A DNA stretch of 64,000 bases from JAKRSE01 sp943369295 (GCA_943369295.1 CALRMU020000003.1:248001-312000); one strand, 5' to 3'. Counted from the first letter of the stretch, positions 8,561 through 17,482 are shown. A program made the numbers and translations. The notes: a model not told the origin generated them from the letters alone.

Positions 8561-9499
8561 ATGATGGATCTTGTTCGGGAGCTTGTGGAGCCATCAAGGA
8601 GGGCTTTGCTTTCTGAACTCAAGACTGGGCCAAAAACCGTCGGAGACCTTGTCGATGCCACTGGTCTCAAACAGCCGAATGTCTCCAACCATCTTTCCCG
8701 CTTGAAAAGCAAGGGGGTTCTAAAGAGCAGCAAAGTTGGCCGCCAGGTCTATTACAGTTTCAGCGACCCAGATATTGCCAAGGCAGCCTTGTCGCTCATC
8801 TCGCCTGTTGTCACAGAGCAGAGGTCAGTTGACTTTGGTGAAGAAACCACTCGAGTTTTCAGCCGAGCTGCCTGTCAAGGTGACGAAGCCACCTGCACAG
8901 AGATCGTTGATTCTCTTCTTCGAACTGATCAAGGCATGGTGATGATCTATTCCAGACTCTTCGCCGAGTCTATGCAGATGATCGGTCAATGGTGGCTTGT
9001 AAAGGCGATTGACGAGGGGCAGGAACACTTGGCCTCTGCGATTATCGAGAGATTAATGGCGCGGGTTCTTCACTTTGCTGCTCCACCAAGGCCCGGAGCC
9101 AACAAGGTGGTTCTCGGCTGCAGTCAAGGCAACTGGCACTCTATTGGAATCCGAATGATCTCGGATGTTATGAGGCTGGCAGGCTGGCGAACCTATTATC
9201 TCGGTGCCAACGTGCCTCACGCCTCATTCTTGGCTGCTGTCAAGGAACACAAGCCGCAGGCTGTCATGGTTTCCTGTCCCATCGAAGATGGAGTGCCCGA
9301 GGCACTTGATCTGGTGAAACAGTTGAATGAACTGAGGGGCAAAGAAGCTTGGGTGATTGGTGTGGGCGGAGCATCCCTTGTCAAAAATGAAACTCTGGTG
9401 AAGGGAGTTGGCGCAGATTTCTGCTGCACAAACCTTCTGCAGTTCACCGAAGAAATTCTGCCGAGCATCTCTGGCTCTGGCCGGTCTGCCCTGGTCTGA
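8561..9499 (+). CDS. ArsR-type HTH fused to CarH-like B12-binding sensor module
   Basis: A 312-residue predicted transcription regulator. Residues 1-70 form an ArsR-family winged helix (TVGDLVDATGLKQPNVSNHL recognition region, then a wing around KVGRQVYYSF). Residues 105-170 form a four-helix bundle that keeps the signature W145-x9-E155-H156, and residues 182-300 form a Rossmann-like cobalamin-binding domain with N-W-H193-S-I-G at the position of the usual (E/D)xHxxG ligand motif. In CarH/LitR photoreceptors these residues hold adenosylcobalamin and make DNA binding light-sensitive, but those proteins carry a MerR-type HTH. The ArsR domain here is unusual. Targets may include its own gene, the divergent acyl-CoA dehydrogenase or the following peptidase gene; this is inference. 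Confidence 0.85.
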   Translation: MMDLVRELVEPSRRALLSELKTGPKTVGDLVDATGLKQPNVSNHLSRLKSKGVLKSSKVGRQVYYSFSDPDIAKAALSLISPVVTEQRSVDFGEETTRVFSRAACQGDEATCTEIVDSLLRTDQGMVMIYSRLFAESMQMIGQWWLVKAIDEGQEHLASAIIERLMARVLHFAAPPRPGANKVVLGCSQGNWHSIGIRMISDVMRLAGWRTYYLGANVPHASFLAAVKEHKPQAVMVSCPIEDGVPEALDLVKQLNELRGKEAWVIGVGGASLVKNETLVKGVGADFCCTNLLQFTEEILPSISGSGRSALV

Positions 9500-9537
9500 C
9501 CTAGCTTCAAATCAGTCTAAGTGCAGCGTATGAGGGG

Positions 9538-9543
9538 TATATT
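9538..9543 (+). promoter_or_regulatory. Candidate -10 element (TATATT) for the S9 peptidase gene
   Basis: TATATT lies 11 nt before the ATG at 9555, with no Shine-Dalgarno in between. Transcription would start a few bases before the start codon. No convincing -35 is visible. Confidence 0.35.
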
Positions 9544-9554
9544 CCCGCCCATTC

Positions 9555-12476
9555 ATGACGCGCTTCACTCGTCCTCTTGGACTCGGCCTGATTCTGGCTC
9601 TTGGGACCCTGGCATGGTCTCAGTTAAAGCCCCTTGACCACTCTGTCTACGATTCTTGGAAGTCGATCCAGGGCCGTTCGATCAGTGGTGACGGATCTTG
9701 GGGAGCCTGGAGCATCACACCCCAAGAGGGCGACGCTCTCACCGAAGTCAAATCCCTGTCGGGTGGCAAGACTTTTTCGATTGAGCGGGGAACCGGCCTA
9801 AGGTTCACCGATGATTCTGCCTTTCTTTTGGCCACCCAAGTGCCAAAGTTTGCTGAGGCTCGTGATGCCAGAAGAGCGCGAAAGCCAGCCAACGAACAGC
9901 CCAAAAACGCTCTCGTCATCCTCAATCTGAAATCTGGTGAGCAGACCGTCATCGAAAAGGTTTCGAGCTGGTCACTGGCTCAGAAGGGTTCCGGCTGGAT
10001 CATGTACCGCCTCGACACTGGAACTCCGGCTGCTGGTGGCACCGGAGGAGCTGGTGGTGGAAGGCCAGGAGGCAGACCGGGGGGAGCCCCACCTGCTGGA
10101 GGTCCAGGCAATGATCACTTCGATCTCGATTTTCTGGACCAAGCTGCACCTGCTCAGACTGCTCCTGCCCAAGAACCAGCAAAGGCTGAAGAAACCAAGA
10201 AGAAGGGCGACCACGCAGTTGGAAGTCAGTACATTCTTCGCGAGCTAGCCACGGGCAAGGAAGTGAAGATTGAGGATGCTGCTTCCTTCACTTGGAACGA
10301 AGATGGCAAGAAGGCCTTAGTTGTCCTTTCGACTAAAGACGGCAAAGGAGATGGTCTGTTCCTCTACGAATTCGGAAGCGGTGAACCCAAAAAGACTCCA
10401 ATCTTGACCGGTTTGGGACGCTACCCTAGAGCAGTCTTCAACGAGAATGCCAGTCAGGTCGCCTTCTACACTGACCGCGATTCTTATACAGAAAAGACTC
10501 CCGAGCCAACTTTGTATCTATGGGATGGCAAAGAGGCCAAGGCTCTCATCAAGCCTGGCGATGCGAGAGTTGATAAGGATTCGCGCATCGTCACTGGAAC
10601 TTTGAGCTTCAGCAAATCTGGGAATTTCCTCAATATCGCCGTCCAGCCGAAGCCAGCTCCAGAACCGCCCGCTGTTCATGAAGAAGACAAGGTCAACGTC
10701 GATGTCTGGCATTGGCAGGACCCACAGCTTCAGCTTGTTCAGTTGAGAACGGCAGCTGCCGATCGAAACCGGTCCTTCTCAGCAAGGCTGAATCTCAAGT
10801 CGAACTCGCTGGTCGTTCTTGAAAACCGAAGTCTGCGCAGTGTGCAGGTGCCGAATGAAGGTGATCCTTCTGTTGGCCTTGCTTTGGATACCCTGCCTTA
10901 CCAGAAGTCAGGTTCTTGGACTGAAACCAAGATTGATGTTTATCTGGTCGACTTGGCCACGGGCACCAAGCGGCTCATCGAAGAAGGTCTGCTTGGCTTG
11001 GCATTTCTTTCTCCAGATGGCACTTGGCTGATTGTGGTCGACGAAAAGACCAAGGTCATCACTGCCGTTCGCACAAGCACCGGCGAAGAAAAGGTGATCA
11101 GCAAGGGACTGCCTGAACTCTTCAATGTGGAATCTGATGTGCCGGCTCTGCCGGCTCCTTACGGCTTTGGTGGATTCACCAAGGACGACCACCTTGTCAT
11201 CTACGATCGATGGGATGGCTGGCTTGTTGACCTGAAGGGACAGAAGGATCCTGTCTGCTTCACCCGCGGAATGGGACGAGGCACAGAGACCGAATACCGG
11301 ATTCTGAACATCAACGCAGATTCTCCCTGGCTAGATACCAAGGGCACCGTTTACTTCACTCGCGCGGAGTATCGGACCAAGGAAGAGAATTACGCCGTCG
11401 GAGACTTTTCTGGCAGAACCTCACCCAAGACCCTGATTGATGGCCCCATGGTCGTCACGGGTCTGCAGAAGGCGCAGAATGCCGACAAGATTCTCTACAC
11501 CAAGCAGACCTTCAGTGTTTTTCCTGACGTTTGGGTTTCTGACCTGAGCTTCAAGCAGGAAACCAAGCTTTCTGATGCCAATCCTCAGCAGAAGGAATAC
11601 CTCTGGGGCACTTCTGAGCTGGTGAACTTCTACTCTAACGACGGGGCTGAGCTTGACGGAATTCTGATCAAGCCCGGTGGATTTGACCCAAGCAAGCAGT
11701 ACCCCATGGTGGTCTACTTCTATGAAAGGGAATCGGATCGCCTGCACAGGTACACACCTCCTGCACCTAGCGCATCAACCATCAACCCGACATTCTTTGC
11801 TTCAAATGGGTACGTGGTCTTCATTCCAGATATCCCCTACAAGGAAGGCTATCCGGGCGAAAGCGCCGTAAACGCGATTCTTCCCGGAACTCACAAGGTG
11901 TTGGGTATGGGGTTTGTTGATCCAAAGAGGGTTGGTCTTCAGGGGCAGAGCTGGGGCGGCTACCAAACCGCCTACTTGATCACTGAAACCAACATGTTCG
12001 CTGCCGCCGGAGCCGGTGCAGCTGTCAGCAACATGACCAGCGCCTATGGCGGAATCCGTTATGGATCTGGTCTCGTTCGACAGTTCCAGTACGAAGTGGG
12101 GCAGAGCCGAATCGGCAAGAGCCTTTGGGAAGCGCCTCTGCGCTACCTAGAGAACTCGCCGCTCTTTTACGCGGACAAGATCAGGACTCCTCTGCTCATG
12201 ATGAACAACGACCAGGACGGTGCGGTGCCCTGGACCGAAGGCATTCAGCTCTTTGCCGCCTTGCGCAGACTTGAGCAGCCTGTTTGGATGCTGGTCTACA
12301 ACGGAGAAGACCACAACATTATGCAGAGAAAGAACCGAAAGGACTTCACTATTCGGCAGTCTCAGTTCTTTGACCACTATCTCAAGGGCGCCCCCATGCC
12401 TGTCTGGATGTCCTCTGGCATTCCGGCCGTGGACAAGGGCAGAACTATGGGCTTGGAAATTCCGGCTAAGCCTTAA
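9555..12476 (+). CDS. Exported prolyl-oligopeptidase-family (S9) serine peptidase
   Basis: A 973-residue secreted serine peptidase of family S9. A signal peptide covers about residues 1-22 (ending AWSQ). The N-terminal two thirds is a beta-propeller-like region, interrupted near residues 155-215 by a Gly/Pro/Ala-rich low-complexity insert. The C-terminal alpha/beta-hydrolase domain carries the catalytic triad S799 (GQSWGGY), D888 and H920 (GEDHN). Such enzymes cleave short peptides, often dipeptidyl units, outside the cytoplasm. It resembles a second S9 peptidase at 36491 in plan but is not a close copy. The gene ends in a good intrinsic terminator and is probably monocistronic. Confidence 0.9.
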   Translation: MTRFTRPLGLGLILALGTLAWSQLKPLDHSVYDSWKSIQGRSISGDGSWGAWSITPQEGDALTEVKSLSGGKTFSIERGTGLRFTDDSAFLLATQVPKFAEARDARRARKPANEQPKNALVILNLKSGEQTVIEKVSSWSLAQKGSGWIMYRLDTGTPAAGGTGGAGGGRPGGRPGGAPPAGGPGNDHFDLDFLDQAAPAQTAPAQEPAKAEETKKKGDHAVGSQYILRELATGKEVKIEDAASFTWNEDGKKALVVLSTKDGKGDGLFLYEFGSGEPKKTPILTGLGRYPRAVFNENASQVAFYTDRDSYTEKTPEPTLYLWDGKEAKALIKPGDARVDKDSRIVTGTLSFSKSGNFLNIAVQPKPAPEPPAVHEEDKVNVDVWHWQDPQLQLVQLRTAAADRNRSFSARLNLKSNSLVVLENRSLRSVQVPNEGDPSVGLALDTLPYQKSGSWTETKIDVYLVDLATGTKRLIEEGLLGLAFLSPDGTWLIVVDEKTKVITAVRTSTGEEKVISKGLPELFNVESDVPALPAPYGFGGFTKDDHLVIYDRWDGWLVDLKGQKDPVCFTRGMGRGTETEYRILNINADSPWLDTKGTVYFTRAEYRTKEENYAVGDFSGRTSPKTLIDGPMVVTGLQKAQNADKILYTKQTFSVFPDVWVSDLSFKQETKLSDANPQQKEYLWGTSELVNFYSNDGAELDGILIKPGGFDPSKQYPMVVYFYERESDRLHRYTPPAPSASTINPTFFASNGYVVFIPDIPYKEGYPGESAVNAILPGTHKVLGMGFVDPKRVGLQGQSWGGYQTAYLITETNMFAAAGAGAAVSNMTSAYGGIRYGSGLVRQFQYEVGQSRIGKSLWEAPLRYLENSPLFYADKIRTPLLMMNNDQDGAVPWTEGIQLFAALRRLEQPVWMLVYNGEDHNIMQRKNRKDFTIRQSQFFDHYLKGAPMPVWMSSGIPAVDKGRTMGLEIPAKP

Positions 12477-12500
12477 ATCGGCGGGTCGAGACACCAAAGA

Positions 12501-12540
12501 TTCCGGGCTGCCCTTCATGGGGCAGTCCGGAATTGTTTTT
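12501..12540 (+). terminator. Rho-independent terminator of the S9 peptidase gene
   Basis: Arms 12501-12513 and 12520-12532 form a 13-bp stem with one G-U pair and a loop of about six bases, followed by TTGTTTTT. It starts 24 bp after the peptidase stop codon. Confidence 0.85.
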
Positions 12541-12646
12541 GCGCGGTCCAAAGATTGCAGATAGTCTCAAGTCAGGTTCCCTCCGGACCCCCTAACCACC
12601 CTGCCGCAAGGTACAACCTGTCAGGTCCCCGGGCCCTCTGCACCAC

Positions 12647-14407
12647 ATGAAGAAGATCCTTGTCATCGGAAGCGGCCCGATCATCATCGGCCAGGCAGCG
12701 GAGTTTGATTACGCTGGAACACAGGCCTGCAGAAGTTTGAGAGAAGAAGGCTATCAAGTCGTCTTGATCAACAGCAACCCAGCGACGATCATGACCGACC
12801 TTGAGATGGCGGATGCCGTCTACATTGAGCCTCTCAACGTCGACTTCTGCGAAAGGGTCATTGCCAAAGAAAGGCCAGACGGACTCTTACCGACACTCGG
12901 CGGCCAGACTGGCCTCAACCTCGCTAGTCAGCTTGCAGAGCAGGGAATTCTTGAGAAGTACGGGGTCAAGCTGCTCGGAACCCAGCTTGATGCAATCAAG
13001 AAAGCGGAAGACAGGCAGCTTTTTAGAGACCTGATGCGCCAGATCAAAGAGCCAGTCCCTGAGAGCTGGATCATTGAAACTGAGGAAGAGCTTCAGAAAG
13101 TCTTGGATGTTGTTCCTTACCCCTGCATTATTCGACCTGCCTACACTCTGGGCGGCACTGGGGGAGGAATTGCACAGAACCGCGACGAGCTTTGGGAAAC
13201 TGGCCGAAAGGGGCTGAAACTTTCCATGCGAAGCCAGATCATGGTGGAGCGGAGCCTGCTGGGCTGGAAGGAAGTTGAGTACGAAGTGATGCGCGACGGC
13301 AAGGGCACCTGCATCACCGTCTGCAACATGGAAAACCTGGACCCCATGGGGGTCCACACGGGCGACTCTATTGTCGTTGCTCCAAGCCAGACCTTGAGCG
13401 ACATTGAGTACCACATGCTCAGAACCGCCTCGCTCAAGATCATTACGGCTCTTGGGATCGAAGGAGGCTGCAACGTTCAGCTCGCCGTGAGCCCAGAAAG
13501 CTTCAGCTACTACGTCATTGAGGTCAACCCGCGAGTCTCGCGTTCGTCTGCTCTGGCCAGCAAGGCTACCGGCTACCCCATCGCGCGAGTCGCGGCAAAG
13601 ATCGCCATCGGCAAGACTCTGGACGAAATCGAAAACATGGTCACCAAGACCACCAAAGCCTGCTTTGAGCCAGCCTTGGACTACTGCGTCGTCAAGATTC
13701 CTCGCTGGCCTTTTGACAAGTTCCACGCCGGAGATCGTCGGCTGGGAACTCAGATGAAGGCGACTGGCGAAGTGATGGCCATCGACCGCACCTTCGAATC
13801 AGCTCTCATGAAGGCCTTGCGAGGCTTGGAAGTCAGGCAGAAGGATCTTCGTCACGCCAAGATGCAGGGCGACGGTGCAGGCTGGATTTTTAGAGAAGGC
13901 AGCAGCGAAGCGATCTATGTTCCTGGAAAGGGGTCCTACACCGATACTGAACTCGACGACGCTATGAGGTTCCCAACCGACGAGAGGCTTTGGGCTTTGG
14001 CCGAAGGCTTAAGGCGGGGAAGAGGAATTGAAGGTGTTTATGCCATCAGCAAGGTTGACCCTTGGTTCCTGCGCAAGATCAACGCCCTTTTGAAGATTGA
14101 AGAAAGGCTGATGCTCTGCGCCTGGAGCAAAGGAAGAACGGCCGAGATTGAAAAGGTTGTCGAAGATGCCTTTGAGATCGGCTTCCCCAGCCCCACCATC
14201 CTTTCTCTGCTCGGTGTCACCAAAAAGCCGGTCGAAGGAGAATCGGAGTTCGTTGCTGAGGCTAGGCAAGTCATTGACCGCATGAAGGTTCAACCAGTCT
14301 TTAAGATGGTCGATACCTGTGCGGGCGAGTTCGAGTCGGCAACCCCTTACTACTACGGCACCTTTGAAGATGAGAATGATCAGGCTGCTGTCTTGAGCAG
14401 ACTCTAA
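12647..14407 (+). CDS. carB: Carbamoyl-phosphate synthase large chain, N-terminal half only
   Basis: A 586-residue protein matching the first half of carbamoyl-phosphate synthase large subunit: the ATP-grasp carboxyphosphate synthetase domain (residues 1 to about 400, start MKKILVIGSGPIIIGQAAEF, glycine loop TLGGTGGG) and the oligomerisation domain (to about 550). It stops at YYYGTFEDENDQ, exactly where the full-length enzyme of about 1070 residues continues into its second ATP-grasp half. trmD starts 9 bp later, and the second half is not in this window. Split carB genes are known in some archaea and in Aquifex. I infer that a separate gene elsewhere supplies the carbamate-phosphorylating half. 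The glutaminase subunit carA is not adjacent either. The enzyme feeds pyrimidine and arginine synthesis. Confidence 0.9.
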   Translation: MKKILVIGSGPIIIGQAAEFDYAGTQACRSLREEGYQVVLINSNPATIMTDLEMADAVYIEPLNVDFCERVIAKERPDGLLPTLGGQTGLNLASQLAEQGILEKYGVKLLGTQLDAIKKAEDRQLFRDLMRQIKEPVPESWIIETEEELQKVLDVVPYPCIIRPAYTLGGTGGGIAQNRDELWETGRKGLKLSMRSQIMVERSLLGWKEVEYEVMRDGKGTCITVCNMENLDPMGVHTGDSIVVAPSQTLSDIEYHMLRTASLKIITALGIEGGCNVQLAVSPESFSYYVIEVNPRVSRSSALASKATGYPIARVAAKIAIGKTLDEIENMVTKTTKACFEPALDYCVVKIPRWPFDKFHAGDRRLGTQMKATGEVMAIDRTFESALMKALRGLEVRQKDLRHAKMQGDGAGWIFREGSSEAIYVPGKGSYTDTELDDAMRFPTDERLWALAEGLRRGRGIEGVYAISKVDPWFLRKINALLKIEERLMLCAWSKGRTAEIEKVVEDAFEIGFPSPTILSLLGVTKKPVEGESEFVAEARQVIDRMKVQPVFKMVDTCAGEFESATPYYYGTFEDENDQAAVLSRL

Positions 14408-14415
14408 GGGCTGCC

Positions 14416-15174
14416 ATGAAGCTGGGCGTCGTCACCCTCTTCCCAGAGCTTTTTGATAGGCTCCTGGACCACTCGATGCTGGCTCGCGCCAAGCAGAAGG
14501 GTCTGTGGAGCCTAGAGACGGCTTCTCCTCGTGACTTCGCCACAGATGTCCACCGAACGGTTGACGATTCTCCTTACGGAGGGGGGCCAGGCATGGTGCT
14601 GAAGGTGGATGTTGTTGTGGCAGCTGCCGAATCACTTTCCACCCTGGGGCAGGGGCCGGTTCTGGTCATGGATCCCGCTGGCACTCCCATGAAGCAGTCA
14701 CGGGTCCGTTCATTGGCGCAAGAGAAATGCGTCACTTTTATCTGCGGTCACTACGAAGGCATGGATGAAAGGGTCCTTGATGTTTTGGGAGCCGAGCCAG
14801 TATCGGTGTGTGACTTTGTCGTAACCGGCGGCGAACTCCCGGCGATGATGCTGATTGATGCCCTGGTGCGCCTTCAGCCTGGCGTGCTGGGCGACCCCGA
14901 GAGCCACGAAGATGACTCCTTCGGTGAAGATTCTCTGCTCGGTTTCCCTCTCTACACCCGGCCTTTGGAGTTTAGAGGGCACAAGGTCTCCGATGTCATG
15001 GCATCAGGGCATCATGGCAAGGTCGCAGAGCTTAGGCGGCTGCAGAGGCTGCTGCGCACCATGGAAAGGCGCCCAGACCTTATGTCTCAGGCAGAATTGA
15101 CCAAAAGCGACATGAAGCTTTTGAAGAAAGCCCTTGAAGCCAAGGAGCTTGAAGCGGGCCTAATGGACGATTGA
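14416..15174 (+). CDS. trmD: tRNA (guanine-N1)-methyltransferase
   Basis: A 252-residue SPOUT-class methyltransferase that methylates G37 next to the anticodon of tRNAs reading CNN/GGN codons, preventing +1 frameshifts. Family landmarks are the N-terminal LGVVTLFPELFD, the SPYGGGPGMV loop, and the knotted cofactor region around FICGHYEGMDERV and VVTGGELPAM. The length is typical. It starts 9 bp after the half-carB gene with AAGG as ribosome site, and is followed by rplS and lepB. The usual partners rpsP and rimM are absent upstream, their place being taken by carB. Confidence 0.95.
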   Translation: MKLGVVTLFPELFDRLLDHSMLARAKQKGLWSLETASPRDFATDVHRTVDDSPYGGGPGMVLKVDVVVAAAESLSTLGQGPVLVMDPAGTPMKQSRVRSLAQEKCVTFICGHYEGMDERVLDVLGAEPVSVCDFVVTGGELPAMMLIDALVRLQPGVLGDPESHEDDSFGEDSLLGFPLYTRPLEFRGHKVSDVMASGHHGKVAELRRLQRLLRTMERRPDLMSQAELTKSDMKLLKKALEAKELEAGLMDD

Positions 15175-15199
15175 GGGGACGCTTGACCCAAGTCCCAAG

Positions 15200-15280
15200 C
15201 TGACCGGGGTCGGGCCATGCTATCATTGTTTCCCGCGCAGGGTGTTTATTGCCCTGTCACCTTAGCCTTGTGCTAAGAAG
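15200..15280 (+). promoter_or_regulatory. Candidate promoter and structured leader of rplS
   Basis: The 118-bp gap between trmD and rplS has a -10-like TATCAT (15221-15226) with a weak CTGACC at 15200, spaced 15 bp. Two hairpins follow, one formed by CAGGG/CCCTG at 15239-15257 and one by CTTAGC/GCTAAG at 15262-15277, just before the AAGGA ribosome site. The second may limit access to that site. A ribosomal-protein leader controlled by L19 is possible but not shown. Confidence 0.4.
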
Positions 15281-15292
15281 GACCTCACGATC

Positions 15293-15646
15293 ATGGCCAG
15301 CAAACAGGCGATTCTTCAGAGCGTTGGCTCTGAGTATTTGAAGACGGATCTTCCGAAGATTGATCCAGGTGACACCGTCAAGGCTCACCTGAAGGTTCGT
15401 GAAGGCGGCAAGGAGCGAATCCAGATTTTCGAAGGCGTTGTTATCGCCTGCCGAAACGGTGGCGTTGCTGAAAACATCACTCTCCGCAAGATTTCTGGCG
15501 GCATTGGTGTTGAGCGAACTCTGCCCGTTCACAGCCCCAACGTGGCCAAGCTCGAAGTGGTTCGAAAGGGCAAGGTTCGAAGAGCCAAGCTTTATTACCT
15601 CCGAGATAAGGTCGGCAAGGCCGCTCGAATCGAAGAGAAGCGCTGA
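15293..15646 (+). CDS. rplS: 50S ribosomal protein L19
   Basis: A 117-residue ribosomal protein at the 30S-50S interface. The core (GDTVKAHLKVREGGKERIQ, then FEGVVIACRNGG and ERTLPVHSPNVAK) is characteristic, ending with the KLYYLRDKVGKAARI tail. Length is normal. Ribosome site AAGGA lies upstream. It is preceded by trmD and followed 12 bp later by lepB, a common bacterial order. Confidence 0.97.
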   Translation: MASKQAILQSVGSEYLKTDLPKIDPGDTVKAHLKVREGGKERIQIFEGVVIACRNGGVAENITLRKISGGIGVERTLPVHSPNVAKLEVVRKGKVRRAKLYYLRDKVGKAARIEEKR

Positions 15647-15658
15647 TTCTAGGCTGAC

Positions 15659-16594
15659 ATGCCTGGCTTCGACTTCATATTCAGTCTGCCCTTGGCTCAG
15701 CAGGAGCCAAGCGGCATGATGGTGATGGTCGATAAGCTGGCGCGAACGCCTCTCAGCCAGATCGTGATTTTCGCCGCAGTCCTTACGGGACTGCGGCTTG
15801 TTCTTCACCCCCTCATCGTAAAGACCCCGAAGCATAAGCAGACGGGAGTTTTTGGGTTCGGCCGCTTCATCAACGATATCTCTGACGCGTTGATTTATGC
15901 GGCTGTTGTTGTCTTCCTTCTCGTCCGCCCCTTCGGCATCCAAACTTTCTGGATTCCCAGCGGATCAATGGTCGACACCCTCCTGGTCAACGACCTGCTT
16001 GTTCTTAACAAGTTCGTCTACCGGGTCTCTGACCCTAAGGTGGGCGACATTGTGGTTTTCGAGCCTCCCCGCGAAGCTCCTGATGCAGCAAGCGGCAACG
16101 TTGACTTCATCAAGAGACTTGTTGGCGGCCCTGGAGACCTGATTGAGATTAGGGATCGAGTCTTCTATCGAAATGGCAGGAAGGTCGATGAAACCTACGT
16201 CGACTTCACCTCTGCTGCCTCCTCCTATCTTCAGCCCCTGCCAAAGACAGAATGGGGAACCGCGCTCTACCCTGATTTCAAAATGGTGGAGAAGGATGGC
16301 AAGGTCGTTCCTTTGCTCATCAACTCAGACGGAGAGGCCAACTATGGTCTTTACGAATCAGGGCAGGGTTTAAGCCAGTATTCCGGCATCTTTCCAGCCG
16401 AAGATGACACCCAGGCCAAAGATTGGGCAAAGCTTCCGGCGGCCAAGATTCCTGCCGGTCACTACCTATTCATGGGTGACAACAGAAACGGTTCTAACGA
16501 TGGCCGGTTCTGGGGATTGGTTCAGAGAGACAAGATCGTCGGACGATCTGAGTTCATCTGGCTGCCCTTCAAGCGCTGGGGCATGACTCGGTAA
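15659..16594 (+). CDS. lepB: Signal peptidase I
   Basis: A 311-residue inner-membrane serine-lysine peptidase that removes signal peptides from the many exported proteins encoded here. One or two membrane segments lie at about residues 32-50 and 73-90. The catalytic Ser is S103 in IPSGSM and the general base is K152 in DFIKRLVG. The conserved GDNRNGSNDGRFWG box is near the C-terminus. There is an extra loop of about 60 residues between the Lys box and the GDNR box, rich in polar residues. It follows rplS by 12 bp and is probably in the same operon. Confidence 0.95.
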   Translation: MPGFDFIFSLPLAQQEPSGMMVMVDKLARTPLSQIVIFAAVLTGLRLVLHPLIVKTPKHKQTGVFGFGRFINDISDALIYAAVVVFLLVRPFGIQTFWIPSGSMVDTLLVNDLLVLNKFVYRVSDPKVGDIVVFEPPREAPDAASGNVDFIKRLVGGPGDLIEIRDRVFYRNGRKVDETYVDFTSAASSYLQPLPKTEWGTALYPDFKMVEKDGKVVPLLINSDGEANYGLYESGQGLSQYSGIFPAEDDTQAKDWAKLPAAKIPAGHYLFMGDNRNGSNDGRFWGLVQRDKIVGRSEFIWLPFKRWGMTR

Positions 16595-16642
16595 TCGTTT
16601 GATTCGCTCAACCTGAAGGGTTTCTGAAGCGTAAGATAGGCC

Positions 16643-17404
16643 GTGCCCATATTCTATAGCAGGGATGAGCGGACCAAAGGAGGCATGGGTTGTATTGCTC
16701 GCATGCTGCTCCAATTTGCCACCAGCTATTTAGTTGGGCTTGCTCTCAGAACTTTGTTCTTGACAGTTTTTACTGCCACCTCTCCGCAGGCAACGGTTCT
16801 TGCCTGGGCATTAATAGTTCTTATACCCGAGCTGCTGATCGGCCCGATAACGGATGGAAGACTGCAATCGCCTATCGGGAACCAAATCTATTACTATAAG
16901 ATTGGAAAACGAGTCGCCTCTGGTGATTTGCCCATTGGCCTCGTGGATTGGTACACAGAGTCAAATACTCTGATTGAGGCAAAGGCAATTCCTCAGCCAT
17001 CAATGGTATTCCTCTGGATTGCCGGTCTTCTGACATTTCTCCTTGGAGCAGTAGTGATGACCACCCTTGCATCCATTAGTGCGAGTCTTTTCGGACGACC
17101 GTTTATGTTTTCGTTCACCACCTTGCTTCCCTTAGAAATCCTGCACTTGGGGCTTAGGCACTTGTTAAGACAGAAAAATATGCTGTTTGCTCCGGCAGGT
17201 AAGCACAAGGAATTTGAAGCTTTACTCAAGTGGGAGCGAGGTGAGTGGGTGAAAACAACCAAAGCCTACAACGGGATCTTTCAAGATATGATGCGCGGAG
17301 GTGTTGAACCCCAAGCCGCAACCCCACTGGAAGATATTGAACGCCTGAGAAGGCTGAGGGAGAAGGAAAGAGAGAAGGCCCAGGAGTCTAGACAACCTGA
17401 ATAG
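16643..17404 (+). CDS. Membrane protein of unknown function
   Basis: No family recognised. The GTG at 16643 gives 253 residues, preceded at 5 nt by the -10-like TAAGAT. An ATG at 16685 lies one base after AAAGGAGG, too close for a normal ribosome site, so the start is uncertain. Two hydrophobic hairpins lie at about residues 20-70 and 120-165. The C-terminal 60 residues are charged and probably cytoplasmic, ending in a helix rich in Arg, Glu and Lys. It follows lepB after 48 bp and converges on the tRNA gene, whose 3' end is 2 bp away. Confidence 0.6.
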   Translation: MPIFYSRDERTKGGMGCIARMLLQFATSYLVGLALRTLFLTVFTATSPQATVLAWALIVLIPELLIGPITDGRLQSPIGNQIYYYKIGKRVASGDLPIGLVDWYTESNTLIEAKAIPQPSMVFLWIAGLLTFLLGAVVMTTLASISASLFGRPFMFSFTTLLPLEILHLGLRHLLRQKNMLFAPAGKHKEFEALLKWERGEWVKTTKAYNGIFQDMMRGGVEPQAATPLEDIERLRRLREKEREKAQESRQPE

Positions 17405-17406
17405 AG

Positions 17407-17482
17407 TGGTGGGCCCGGTGGGGTTTGAACCCACGACCAAGCGGTTATGAACCGCGTGCTCTAACCACTGAGCTACAGGCCC
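17407..17482 (-). tRNA. tRNA with anticodon CAU, probably tRNA-Ile2 (lysidine type)
   Basis: A full cloverleaf of 76 nt with encoded CCA (17407-17409). The acceptor stem is 17482-17476 with 17417-17411, the D arm reads GCTCAGTGGTTAGAGC, the T arm has the normal TTCAAAC loop, and the anticodon loop TTCATAA gives CAU. The body (GTGGTTAGAGC, CGCTTGGTCG variable region) is closer to bacterial tRNA-Ile(CAU), whose C34 is changed to lysidine by TilS, than to elongator tRNA-Met. One C-U mismatch is present at the top of the anticodon stem. The identity between Ile2 and Met is inferred by resemblance. Confidence 0.9.
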
